A DNA stretch of 64,000 bases, from the NCBI GenBank assembly GCA_919901745.1, contig CAKKPP010000001.1, positions 24,721 through 88,720 on the forward strand. The letters run 5' to 3'. The translations under genes were made by a program, and so were the position numbers. The notes below the pieces were generated by a model, which did no database searches, was not told the origin of the DNA, and saw only the letters and a list, made by a program, of their open reading frames with translations. How positions within the stretch are numbered: the first letter of the stretch is position 1; every line of letters starts with the position of its first letter. Positions 24,447-32,361 of the stretch are shown here, one piece after another. This DNA comes from Chloroflexota bacterium (GTDB lineage Bacteria > Chloroflexota > Limnocylindria > Limnocylindrales > CSP1-4).

Positions 24447-25973
24447 GTGAATCCACGGATGCTTGTGATCGTGAGCGGGCCGGCGCATGCCCGCGGGATT
24501 GCTCCCGCGTCTGTGCGGGTTGCGCTCGACCGCCGCACTGAACGGCGTCGCCGGACCGCCGCCCTTGCGAGTGTGGTCGCCCTGACGGTCCTCCTCGCGA
24601 TCGGATTGGCCGCTCCCGCAACGCTGTTGGCGGCCTCCTGCGCTGGCGCGTCGCACCAGGCATCACTGGTGGATGGGCGCACCACGCCGGGTTCCGGCAC
24701 GACGCAGACGGGTTTCACCTTCATCGTTCGCTACGTCGACAATGCCGGATGTACGCCGACGGTGACGCTCGTGGTCGACGGCCTCGCCACGGTACCGATG
24801 ACTGCCGGCGCGACGGCTCCTGACGGGAGTGTCGCCTACGCCGTGAGCCGATCACTCCCCGTCGGGAGTTGGGCCTATCGCTTCGAGGCGATCAGCGGAA
24901 CGGGCCCCGGCAGGATCGTCGCGACCCTGGACGTGGTCTCGCCTGCTACGATCATCGTCGCCGCCGCCGCGCCGCCACCTCCGGGGCCAACTCCGGCTCC
25001 GAATCCAAAACCGGTGCCGACCGATCCACCCGCGCCGACCGATTCGCCCGCACCGCCCACGCCACCCGCGCCGCCCGATCCGACCGATCTACCCACGTCG
25101 ACCGAGCCCGCGTCCGGCTCCGGCGAGGCATCCCCAAGCGGCCCGGTGGGCGGCTCCGACGTGGCGACGACGCCGCGGGGCGGGACACGTCCGGCAACCC
25201 CACCGGTTGGTTCAGACCGGTGGTTGTCGGCCAGGGAGTCGCCGGATCCGGCGGCACCAGGAGGAGCCGGCACGGGAGGCCCTCACGGCGGCTCCGGGGC
25301 ATCCGATCCGTCCTCAGGGGGCAATGACCCGGGGGGTGGGGGCGTAAACGGCTCGATCCTGAGCGCGATCTGGAGTGACGATGTCGTGATCCCCATCGTC
25401 TCGTGGTTCCTGTCGACCGTTGGCGGACTGGTCATGTTCGCGATCGCAATGCGCCGGAGATCGGGCGAGGGTCGCGACTTGCGATTTGCGACAGCCATGG
25501 TGTTCAGTCCAGGCGTGTCGCAGCCGAGCGCCGTTGGCGCTGCGCTTGCAGCCGCACCGCTCGACGTCGAAGCGGACATCCCTCGGTGGCGAAGGCCATC
25601 GCTCGAGGCGGCGCGGCGCAGCCGTCCTCCCAGCGACATCGTCCGTGAGCCGATTCGGTTTGCGGACGAGCCGCACAACGAAGCCGATCGTCGCGTGGTT
25701 GGCTACCGCCTGGTCCGGGTCGGCGACTCCCCCGACGACCTCCGGTCCGCCGAGCTCGGCCGCCTGGACCGAGGCGATGAGGTCGAGGTGCTCGATACCG
25801 CCGGTGACTGGACACACATCCGCAGCGCCGACGGCCTCGATGGGTGGGTGCCCAGCATCACCATCCTGACCAGGATCATCGGCCCGGCGGCGCCGGCAAC
25901 GGATCCAGCCGCCGGGAGCAAACCCGGACGCGGGCGCGTGCGACGCCTGCTGGGGCGTCAGTCCGGGCGGTAG
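24447..25973 (+). CDS. Membrane protein with a proline-rich linker and an SH3b domain
   Basis: This 508-aa protein has a basic N-terminus and signal anchor (about 35-65), an extracytoplasmic beta domain with two cysteines (about 70-170), and a long Pro/Thr/Ser/Gly-rich linker (about 175-310). A membrane helix (about 320-340), a cytoplasmic stretch and a C-terminal bacterial SH3 domain follow (around 420-480, GDEVEVLDTAGDWTHIRSADGLDGWV). By simple topology the SH3 domain lies inside the cell, which is unusual. The GTG start follows GAGGGA. Its 3' end overlaps the 3' end of the convergent exonuclease gene by 16 bases. Confidence 0.75.
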   Translation: MNPRMLVIVSGPAHARGIAPASVRVALDRRTERRRRTAALASVVALTVLLAIGLAAPATLLAASCAGASHQASLVDGRTTPGSGTTQTGFTFIVRYVDNAGCTPTVTLVVDGLATVPMTAGATAPDGSVAYAVSRSLPVGSWAYRFEAISGTGPGRIVATLDVVSPATIIVAAAAPPPPGPTPAPNPKPVPTDPPAPTDSPAPPTPPAPPDPTDLPTSTEPASGSGEASPSGPVGGSDVATTPRGGTRPATPPVGSDRWLSARESPDPAAPGGAGTGGPHGGSGASDPSSGGNDPGGGGVNGSILSAIWSDDVVIPIVSWFLSTVGGLVMFAIAMRRRSGEGRDLRFATAMVFSPGVSQPSAVGAALAAAPLDVEADIPRWRRPSLEAARRSRPPSDIVREPIRFADEPHNEADRRVVGYRLVRVGDSPDDLRSAELGRLDRGDEVEVLDTAGDWTHIRSADGLDGWVPSITILTRIIGPAAPATDPAAGSKPGRGRVRRLLGRQSGR

Positions 25974-26881
25974 CCGCGGCGCGCCGCAATGCGCTCTCCC
26001 GCGCCACCCCAGCCCGCGTCGATTTCCCGACCCGGCGCATCGAGATCGACGATGAGCGGTGCATGGTCCGAAGGGATCGGTTTGCCCTTGCGGGCTTCGC
26101 GATCGATCTCGGCCCAGGCGGTCCGCGCGGCCACGTCCGGCGTGGCGAGGAGGTGGTCGATGCGCATCCCGAAGTTCTTGTGGAAGTTGCCGGCCCGGTA
26201 ATCCCACCAGGTGAACCGACCGCGTTCGGTGCGACGGGAGCCGTATGCGTCGATGAGGCCGAGATCCAGGAGCCGCGCGAACGCCGCGCGCTCCGGGGCG
26301 GAGACATGGGTTCCGCCATGGACTGCCCGCGGATCCCAGACATCCTCGTCGCTCGGCGCGATGTTGAAGTCGCCGCCGACCAGGAAGGGCTGCCCGGTCG
26401 AAATCTCGGCGGCCAGCCATCGCTCGAGGCGGTCGTACCAGGCCAGCTTGCCGTGATAGAAGGGCGATCCCACGACCCGTCCGTTGGGGGCGTACACGCT
26501 GGCGACGCGAATCGGTACGGCCCCGGGGAGGGTCACTGTCGCCGCCAGGAGCCGTGCTTCACGAAAGGGATCGAAGTCGTCCTCGCTGCCTCCGCCCCTT
26601 GCCCCCGCCGACGTGTCGCGGACGGGTCCATCACCGAAGTTGGCCTGGGCGGCTGTCACCGATGTCCCGCTGCGGACGGCGATTGCGACCCCGTTCCAGC
26701 GGCCCTCTCCGTGGTGGACGATGTCGTAACCGGCCATCGCGAAGGCCATGATGGGCGCATCGGCATCGGACAGCTTGGTTTCCTGCAGGAGGAGGATGTC
26801 GGGAGCGGCTCGCTCGAGCCACCACTCCACCTTCTCGAGGCGCGCCTTGAGGGAGTTGACGTTCCAGGTGGCGATGCGCAT
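25958..26881 (-). CDS. xthA: Exodeoxyribonuclease III
   Basis: This 307-aa AP endonuclease/3' exonuclease of base-excision repair has all main motifs: MRIATWNVNSLKARL at the start, LLLQETKL (metal Glu), ASVYAPNG, GGDFNIAPSDEDVW, HKNFGMRIDHLL and PSDHAPL (catalytic Asp-His). An insert of about 20 Gly/Asp-rich residues follows residue 85. The start is conserved and lies 27 bases after the preceding gene's stop, so it is the last gene of the ACT-domain operon. Confidence 0.93.
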   Translation of the reverse strand: MRIATWNVNSLKARLEKVEWWLERAAPDILLLQETKLSDADAPIMAFAMAGYDIVHHGEGRWNGVAIAVRSGTSVTAAQANFGDGPVRDTSAGARGGGSEDDFDPFREARLLAATVTLPGAVPIRVASVYAPNGRVVGSPFYHGKLAWYDRLERWLAAEISTGQPFLVGGDFNIAPSDEDVWDPRAVHGGTHVSAPERAAFARLLDLGLIDAYGSRRTERGRFTWWDYRAGNFHKNFGMRIDHLLATPDVAARTAWAEIDREARKGKPIPSDHAPLIVDLDAPGREIDAGWGGAGERIAARRGYRPD

Positions 26882-26907
26882 CGCTTGGGCGGCCTCGATT
26901 CAGAGGT

Positions 26908-27597
26908 TCAGTAGCTTCGACCGCGCTGCCGCTCGAGGTCGAAGACGGCCGTGTCGGCGATCGCCATGACGGCCATGACGCCGGCCTGGACGGGATCGGA
27001 CACCACGAGGTCGGCTTCGCGCGGCAGCGAGCCGGCCATCCGGAGCGCGATGATCGGGATGCCCGTCTCCCGTAGCTCCCTGGCGGCCACCGTGATTTCG
27101 CCGCCCATGATCGAGCCGGCCAGCACGAGCAGCCTTGCCCGGGGCAGGTCGGCCACGGCCCGGACGGCGGCAGCAATCGCGGACTCCCCGACGAGCGTGA
27201 TGGTGTCCACCGAGATGCGCTCGCCGCGGAGGTTGTGCCGGTCGGCCTCGCTGATGGCGCCGAGCGCCACCTGTCCGACCTGGGCTCCGCCACCGATGAC
27301 GATCACCCGCTTGCCGAAAATCCGATCGAGCGACTTTGTCAGGCGCTTGGCGCGAAGGCCGGGCAGGTCGTGGATGGCGCGGATCAGTGCCTCCTCGTCC
27401 AGTCCCTCGACCTCGATCTCGAGCTCTGTGCGCGCGGGGAGTTCGTCGCGGGACTCGAGCCGCCCGACCGTGCTCAGCGTCCGAAGCAGGCCTCCGGCCG
27501 AGGCCACCCGGTCGGCGAGACCGACGACGGCCGCCGGCAGGTCGTCGAGTACCAGTCGAACGGCAACGACCGGGTGCAACGCTGGCCGCCTGGTCAC
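26908..27597 (-). CDS. ACT domain fused to a nucleotide-binding-like domain (DUF5612 type)
   Basis: This 229-aa protein has an ACT-like regulatory domain (about residues 8-90, VVAVRLVLDDLPAAVVGLAD) followed by a Rossmann-like domain with IVIGGGAQVGQVALGAI near residue 98 and VVSDPVQAGVMAVMAIAD near the end. I associate this layout with DUF5612 proteins, from memory and unchecked. Amino-acid-sensing control is plausible; no enzyme is implied. The GTG start overlaps the stop of the ACT gene upstream by 4 bases, so the two are co-translated. Confidence 0.7.
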   Translation of the reverse strand: MTRRPALHPVVAVRLVLDDLPAAVVGLADRVASAGGLLRTLSTVGRLESRDELPARTELEIEVEGLDEEALIRAIHDLPGLRAKRLTKSLDRIFGKRVIVIGGGAQVGQVALGAISEADRHNLRGERISVDTITLVGESAIAAAVRAVADLPRARLLVLAGSIMGGEITVAARELRETGIPIIALRMAGSLPREADLVVSDPVQAGVMAVMAIADTAVFDLERQRGRSY

Positions 27598-27860
27598 CGC
27601 TGAACGTCGGCCACGGTCATGTCCGGCAGCGCCAGTCCCGGGTCGTCGGTGTGCGCCTCGAATGGGATGCCCAGCTCTGTCAGCGCCTCCGTGGTCGCGG
27701 CCGCATCCGATGTCTCGAGCATCAGCGCTCCGTCCGTGTCCTCGGCCACGCCCACGATTCCCGAGATATTGACGCCGCGCTCGCCGAGTGCCGCGGCGAC
27801 GCGCGCGAGAGAGCCGGGACTGTCCTTCAGCCGGACCGTGAACCAGACCGTCACCGCCAT
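27594..27860 (-). CDS. ACT domain protein
   Basis: This 88-aa protein is essentially a single ACT domain (WFTVRLKDSPGSLARVAAALGERGVNI), the small ligand-binding module found in amino-acid-responsive regulators. ATG 27860 follows an excellent ribosome binding site, CAGGAGGTG. Together with the ACT-DUF5612 gene and xthA it forms a three-gene operon. The two ACT proteins may form a complex (inference). Confidence 0.8.
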   Translation of the reverse strand: MAVTVWFTVRLKDSPGSLARVAAALGERGVNISGIVGVAEDTDGALMLETSDAAATTEALTELGIPFEAHTDDPGLALPDMTVADVQR

Positions 27861-27943
27861 CACCTCCTGTGGATTGCGATGGTACCCGCCGCGACCGCCC
27901 AACGGCCCGACGATGCGCAGGGCCGGGCGCTACCCTGCTCGGC

Positions 27944-28021
27944 GTGACCTGGCCCACCGCTCGTTTCGAGCAAGCGGAACCAGTGACTGAATCACGCGGA
28001 CCTTCGGAGGCGACCCGATGA
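27944..28021 (+). CDS. Possible 25-residue leader peptide upstream of the ArsC-like gene
   Basis: A GTG at 27944 lies 7 bases after TACCCT (27931-27936) and opens a 25-codon frame whose TGA overlaps the ATG of the next gene (ATGA). The layout matches the leaderless starts elsewhere in the window. The peptide has no recognisable motif, and the ArsC-like gene also has its own ribosome binding site (GGAGG), so this may be only an untranslated leader. Confidence 0.3.
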   Translation: MTWPTARFEQAEPVTESRGPSEATR

Positions 28022-28419
28022 GCAGGCCCGGACGCCGGCCCGCCGCCAGTACTGCGCAGGTGATCCAGATCTTCGGGCGGGCCGACGATCAGGCGACCCG
28101 CGCGGCGCTGCGGTTCTTCAAGGAGCGGCGGCTCACTCCGCACCTCGTGGATCTCGGGCGCAAGCCCATTGCCCTCGGTGAGCTGCGTCGCTTCGTGGAG
28201 CGTCTCGGGGCGACGGCCCTGGCCGACACGGACGGTCGGGCGTGGAAGGACGCGGGCCTGGCCTACCTGACGATGTCGGACGACGCCCTGGCGGAGCGCC
28301 TGCTGGCGAACCAGCGGCTCCTTCGGCTGCCCCTGGTCAGGACCGGGAACCGGCTTGCGGCCGGCAAGGACGAGGCCGCGTGGCGGGCGATGGCCGTCCT
28401 GGCGGTCGAGGTCGACTGA
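28018..28419 (+). CDS. ArsC/Spx-like protein lacking the catalytic cysteine
   Basis: This 133-aa protein has the ArsC thioredoxin-like layout: a first strand (QVIQIFG), a helix (QATRAALRFFKERR), LVDLGRKPI, and the late LRLPLVRTGNRLAAGKDEAAW. Where arsenate reductases carry CxxS/CxxC after the first strand, this protein has GRADDQ, with no Cys there or elsewhere. It cannot be a classical arsenate reductase and may be regulatory, like Spx. ATG 28018 follows CGGAGG. Confidence 0.78.
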   Translation: MSRPGRRPAASTAQVIQIFGRADDQATRAALRFFKERRLTPHLVDLGRKPIALGELRRFVERLGATALADTDGRAWKDAGLAYLTMSDDALAERLLANQRLLRLPLVRTGNRLAAGKDEAAWRAMAVLAVEVD

Positions 28420-28436
28420 ACCGGAGTCTCCACCGT

Positions 28437-28634
28437 TCAGCGCCCGGGCCGCCGACGCAACCGGTCGACGACGATCAGGACGACGCCGACGACGACCATC
28501 GCGCCGCCGATCCACGACCAGGTGACGTCGCCGACCATGAAGCTGCTGCCGCGCAGAAATCCCAGCCCCTGACCGACAAAGATGAGCCCGCTCGTGATGA
28601 GCAGTCCGCCAAGGATCATCGGCGATCGGCTCAC
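28437..28634 (-). CDS. Small two-helix membrane protein
   Basis: This 65-aa protein has two hydrophobic helices (about residues 6-28 and 38-58) and a basic Arg tail. The GTG start follows the NAT stop by 1 base, so it is the last gene of the Rieske-NAT operon. Function is unknown. Confidence 0.65.
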   Translation of the reverse strand: MSRSPMILGGLLITSGLIFVGQGLGFLRGSSFMVGDVTWSWIGGAMVVVGVVLIVVDRLRRRPGR

Positions 28635-28635
28635 G

Positions 28636-29436
28636 TCAGCCTCCAGCCCGTATCCAGCGGCGACCCTCGAGGCGGGCCCGGATGCCGAAGCGAGCCGCGA
28701 GGATCGCAGGCAGATCGGCGTCGTCCACGTCCTGTTCGGTGCGCGTCTCTCCGCTGCTGACGATCAAGCGCCGATCCGAGAGCGTGGTCGCGCCGTTGCC
28801 GTCGACGAGCGAGCAGATCCAACCCTGAACGAACGGCGAGTCGGGCGACGTCTGCTGGTAGGCGCAGGTGTCGCCAAAGTCCTCGAGGTCGTGTGGCTTC
28901 GGATCGAACCGATACTCCGCGACCCACCGGCCGTCGCGATGGCGCCACTCGAGGTCGATGCCGTCGGCCGCCGCGCTGAATCGAAACGTGCCCATCTGAT
29001 CCTGTTGCTCGGCGTCCGTCGACAGGCGGAGTGGCTCCAGGAATGAGTATCCAAAGCCGACGTCAACCAGCCACGGTTCGTCAATCGTGACGCGGAGCGC
29101 GAGGTGGTCGAAACGTGGGCCAACCCGCCCGCCGTCCGTGAAGACGCGTGCCTCCAGGAGCTCGACGGCAAAACCGGCATCGACCAGGAGCGAGGCAAAA
29201 GCACCGTTCAGCTCGTAGCAGAAACCGCCGCGGACCTGAGCGCCCAGCTTCCGCACGAACGCGGCCTGGTCAAGGACGATCGGTTCACCGAAGAGGACGC
29301 TCGAGTTCTCGAACGGGACCGTGCGCAGGTGGGCCCGCTGGAGCGCCCGGAGCGTGTCCAGGTCGGCGGCGAGCGGACGTTCGAACGCGAGCCGGCGCGC
29401 GTACAGATCCAGGTCGGGCGACGTGGTTTCAGTCAT
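28636..29436 (-). CDS. nat: Arylamine N-acetyltransferase
   Basis: This 266-aa protein acetylates aromatic amines, hydrazines or related acceptors from acetyl-CoA. The Cys-His-Asp triad is visible as RGGFCYELN near residue 73, FDHLALRV near residue 112, and VDVGFG near residue 127. The N-terminal PFENSSVLFG is also typical. The ATG overlaps the Rieske gene stop (ATGA), so expression follows the Rieske gene. Confidence 0.92.
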   Translation of the reverse strand: MTETTSPDLDLYARRLAFERPLAADLDTLRALQRAHLRTVPFENSSVLFGEPIVLDQAAFVRKLGAQVRGGFCYELNGAFASLLVDAGFAVELLEARVFTDGGRVGPRFDHLALRVTIDEPWLVDVGFGYSFLEPLRLSTDAEQQDQMGTFRFSAAADGIDLEWRHRDGRWVAEYRFDPKPHDLEDFGDTCAYQQTSPDSPFVQGWICSLVDGNGATTLSDRRLIVSSGETRTEQDVDDADLPAILAARFGIRARLEGRRWIRAGG

Positions 29437-29924
29437 GGCGCGTCCGGAGCCTCGGGGAGCGCGATCTCGATCCGGCCGTCCACGATCCGGACCGGGTAGT
29501 AGCGGAACCGCCGGACGCGGGTCAGGCGGCGAGCCTCGGCCTTGAGGCCCGGGGGATCGACCTTCGGCTCGCGGCCGGCGGTCGACCAGGTGGGGTGGTA
29601 CCGGCCGTCGGGGTCCAGGCCGCCCGTCGTCGGCATCTGCACCGGGTTGCCGGATGCCAGATCGAACGTTCCCTCGTGCAGCGGGCACGCGACGACGCAG
29701 CCGTCCAGGGTGCCGATCGACAGCGGTGCCGACATGTGCGGGCAACGATCGTCGACGGCCACGACGCCGTCCGGCGTGTGCGCGACCAGGATGTCGAGGT
29801 CGCCGCGAGTCACACGGCGCATCGACCCAGGGGGCAGGTCGGCGACATCGAGGACGGTTTCGAAGGCAGCGCCGACACCGGCTGCGACGAGGTGCTCGGG
29901 GTAGGGGGCTGCCTTCGTGCTCAT
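29433..29924 (-). CDS. Rieske [2Fe-2S] ferredoxin-like protein
   Basis: This 163-aa soluble protein has a complete Rieske motif, CPHMSAPL then CPLHEGTFD (C-x-H ... C-x2-H), near residues 67-93. There is no membrane anchor, so it resembles ferredoxin components or small subunits of dioxygenase/nitrite reductase systems rather than the bc1 subunit. The ATG at 29924 is set by TAGGAT 7 bases upstream, which excludes the Arg/Ser-rich upstream frame. It is first in the operon with NAT and a small membrane protein. Confidence 0.88.
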   Translation of the reverse strand: MSTKAAPYPEHLVAAGVGAAFETVLDVADLPPGSMRRVTRGDLDILVAHTPDGVVAVDDRCPHMSAPLSIGTLDGCVVACPLHEGTFDLASGNPVQMPTTGGLDPDGRYHPTWSTAGREPKVDPPGLKAEARRLTRVRRFRYYPVRIVDGRIEIALPEAPDAP

Positions 29925-29931
29925 CGGCTCG

Positions 29932-29937
29932 ATCCTA
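29932..29937 (-). promoter_or_regulatory. -10 hexamer TAGGAT of a leaderless promoter
   Basis: On the minus strand TAGGAT ends 7 bases before ATG 29924, with no Shine-Dalgarno sequence. Confidence 0.55.
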
Positions 29938-29958
29938 CCCCGAGATCGACTCGGGCCC

Positions 29959-31719
29959 TCAGTCCAGAGCGACCGGCGGAGCGACACGGCCGGTGGGGCC
30001 GCCTTCGCTGGATCGTTCCACGTTGAGCGCGGGGCCCGTTGTGGTGCGCAGCGGGATCTCCCGCATGAAGAGTCCGAACCCGACCGCGAGCACTCCGGTG
30101 ATGACTCCAATCAACATCGTCTGACCCATCGCCAGGCTGAACGCCTGGAAGAAGGCGTGGTCGAGCTTGGGGATGATCGGGGTGAACATGCCGTCGATGA
30201 ATCCCCGGGCCTCGGGCGGCACGCCGGCCGTGACGAGATCGCGGATCGCTCCGCCGAAGCTCTGGCCGACGCCGGCAAGGCCGTTCAGGTCGAGACCCTC
30301 GCCCGATGTCGGCGCCCCGGCGGCGAACTGGTCGAACTGCGCCTGGAACGGCGGCGGGACGGAGGCCCGCAACTCCTCGAACACCGGCGCGACTTCGCCG
30401 GGGATCCTGTCCTGGAGGGTGCTCCCGAAGACCGTCCCAGCGATCGCCAGCCCCACGGAACCGCCGACCTGGCGGAAGAAGGTGAGGTTGCTCGTGGCGA
30501 CACCGAGCTTCGAGAAGGGCACCGCATTCTGGACGACGATCGTGAAGGCCGAGAGCGTGGGACCGATCCCGAGTCCGGTGATGAACATCCACAACCAGAG
30601 GACGGGGAGGTCCGTGTCGGCGGTGATCTGGGTCATCAGTGCGAGACCGACGGTCATCAACACCAGCGCGCCGACGATCAGCGCCCGGTAGCGGCCGGTC
30701 CGTGAGATCACGATGCCCGAGACGATCGAACTCCCGATGAGCCCGATGAGCAAGGGAAAGACCTGGTAGCCCGATTCGGTTGCACTTGTCCCGAGGACCA
30801 CCTGGAACCAGCGCGGCAGGAAGATGATCGCGCCGAAGAAGCCGAAGCTGACGAAGAACGTCGAGAGGAGCGACGCGGCGTAGGTCCGGTTGCGCCAGAG
30901 GTCCAGGGGAACGATCGGCTCGACGGCCCGCGATTCGATGGCCACGAACACGACGCTCAGCAGCAGGCCGGCCGCGATCAGGCCGCCGACCGCCGGATCC
31001 GCCCAATCGCCGGTCTGCTTGTTCGTGAGGCCGATGAGCAGGAGCGAGATCGCGACCGTGAACACGGCAGCGCCGAGGTAGTCGAGGACGTGGCGGATCT
31101 CGGTGTGCTTGATGTTCGGGAGGAGCCGCCAGATGACGACCATGCTGACGAGGCCGATCGGGAGATTGACGTAGAAGATCCAGTGCCAGCTGATCGTGTC
31201 GGTGAGGAACCCGCCCAGCGCCGGGCCGATGAGGAAGGAGATCCCGAAGACCGCCCCGAAGAGCCCCTGGTACTTGCCGCGCTCGGCCGGGCTGAACAGG
31301 TCGCCGATCACGGCGAGGGCGATCGGGAACATCGCGCCGGCGCCGAGGCCCTGGATGCCGCGGAACAGGATGAGGTGCCACATCTCCTGGCTCAGGCCGG
31401 CAAGGGCCGAGCCGGCGAGGAACAGCGTGATGCCGATCATCAGCATCGGGCGGCGCCCATAGATGTCGGAAAGCTTGCCGTAGAACGGGACGGTGATCGT
31501 GCTCGTCAGCAGGTAGATCGTGACGACCCACGTGTAGAGGTCGTTGCCCTTGAGATCGGTGACGATCCGTGGGAGCGCGGTGCCGACGATCGTCTGGTCG
31601 AGCGCGACGAGGAACAGGCCGAGCATGACGGCGCCAAGAATCTCGACCTTCGTGCGGCGATCGAGTCCGAGCGCCGGATCGTCGGCGACTGTTGGCGCCG
31701 TGTCGGCGCCGATGGGCAT
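29959..31719 (-). CDS. DHA2-family multidrug efflux transporter (EmrB/QacA type)
   Basis: This 586-aa protein has about 14 membrane helices and is a proton-driven drug exporter of the major facilitator superfamily. Signatures include LDQTIVGTALPRI in helix 1, GKLSDIYGRRPM (motif A) and ISFLIGPALGGFL (motif C). A Pro/Gly-rich extracytoplasmic loop of about 100 residues precedes the last helix. ATG 31719 is chosen; in-frame starts further up would overlap the marR gene. It lies 55 bases after marR and is surely under its control. Confidence 0.9.
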   Translation of the reverse strand: MPIGADTAPTVADDPALGLDRRTKVEILGAVMLGLFLVALDQTIVGTALPRIVTDLKGNDLYTWVVTIYLLTSTITVPFYGKLSDIYGRRPMLMIGITLFLAGSALAGLSQEMWHLILFRGIQGLGAGAMFPIALAVIGDLFSPAERGKYQGLFGAVFGISFLIGPALGGFLTDTISWHWIFYVNLPIGLVSMVVIWRLLPNIKHTEIRHVLDYLGAAVFTVAISLLLIGLTNKQTGDWADPAVGGLIAAGLLLSVVFVAIESRAVEPIVPLDLWRNRTYAASLLSTFFVSFGFFGAIIFLPRWFQVVLGTSATESGYQVFPLLIGLIGSSIVSGIVISRTGRYRALIVGALVLMTVGLALMTQITADTDLPVLWLWMFITGLGIGPTLSAFTIVVQNAVPFSKLGVATSNLTFFRQVGGSVGLAIAGTVFGSTLQDRIPGEVAPVFEELRASVPPPFQAQFDQFAAGAPTSGEGLDLNGLAGVGQSFGGAIRDLVTAGVPPEARGFIDGMFTPIIPKLDHAFFQAFSLAMGQTMLIGVITGVLAVGFGLFMREIPLRTTTGPALNVERSSEGGPTGRVAPPVALD

Positions 31720-31774
31720 GGATTCCAATTCCCCGTCCCTTCGGTGAGTCTCGATGGTTCGTTCGACTGATTGG

Positions 31775-32281
31775 TCAGCGACCGGCACGTTCGGCCGTGA
31801 AGTGCTGGTGATCGGCATCCGAACCGAGTTCGGTTGCGATCGCTTCGCGAAGATCCGAGAAGGCGCCGCGCACCCGCTCCTGGGCCGCTGCGTCGAGGTG
31901 CGTCAGCACGCTGCGCATCTGGCCTCGCCGGAGGCCTTCGACCTCCTCGAGCATCTGCCGTCCGCCGGAGGCCGGACGAACGAGGACGACGCGGCGATCG
32001 TCGGCGACGCGGACGCGCTCCACCAGGCCACGCTCCTCCATCCGGTCGATGAGACCGGTGGCATTGGAGACGGAGACGTCGAGGAGCTCGGCGAGGCGGC
32101 TCATCGGCAGCTCGCCGTGATGGCCCAGGAGCCACAGGATGTGGACCTGCGTCATGCTCACGCCCTGCTTCACCATCCGCTCCGTGGCCGCACAGCGGAG
32201 CTCACGGAAGGCGCCCTCCATCTCTGTCAGGATGGCGTCCACGGGCGAGGCGGGCGTCGCCGGATCGTCGATAGTTCGCAT
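31775..32281 (-). CDS. MarR-family transcriptional regulator
   Basis: This 168-aa winged-helix repressor has a helix-turn-helix at about residues 58-90 (MSRLAELLDVSVSNATGLIDRMEERGLVER), followed by the wing DDRRVVLV. It is probably a ligand-responsive repressor of itself and the downstream efflux pump. The ATG lies inside a perfect inverted repeat, so autoregulation is very likely. Confidence 0.9.
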   Translation of the reverse strand: MRTIDDPATPASPVDAILTEMEGAFRELRCAATERMVKQGVSMTQVHILWLLGHHGELPMSRLAELLDVSVSNATGLIDRMEERGLVERVRVADDRRVVLVRPASGGRQMLEEVEGLRRGQMRSVLTHLDAAAQERVRGAFSDLREAIATELGSDADHQHFTAERAGR

Positions 32282-32319
32282 CAGATGAACTATCCTAGCG
32301 ATCTGAATAGTCCTGTCAA
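32271..32319 (-). promoter_or_regulatory. marR promoter and operator
   Basis: On the minus strand the promoter is TTGACA (32314-32319), a 16-base spacer and TAGGAT (32292-32297). A perfect inverted repeat ATAGTTC-N9-GAACTAT covers 32271-32293 and contains the marR start codon. A second overlapping dyad, ACTAT-N13-ATAGT (32289-32311), spans the -10 box. Repressor bound here would block both polymerase and translation initiation. Confidence 0.8.
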
Positions 32320-32361
32320 GCCGGATGGTCGAGTCGGGACGGAGGAAGCCGGGAGGGATCG

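Noticed and set aside
26908..28515. A single 535-aa protein including the ACT-DUF5612 domain
   Set aside because: The upstream part lies in a shadow frame over the ACT gene and the ArsC-like gene. A GTG at 27597 overlapping the ACT stop is a much better start.
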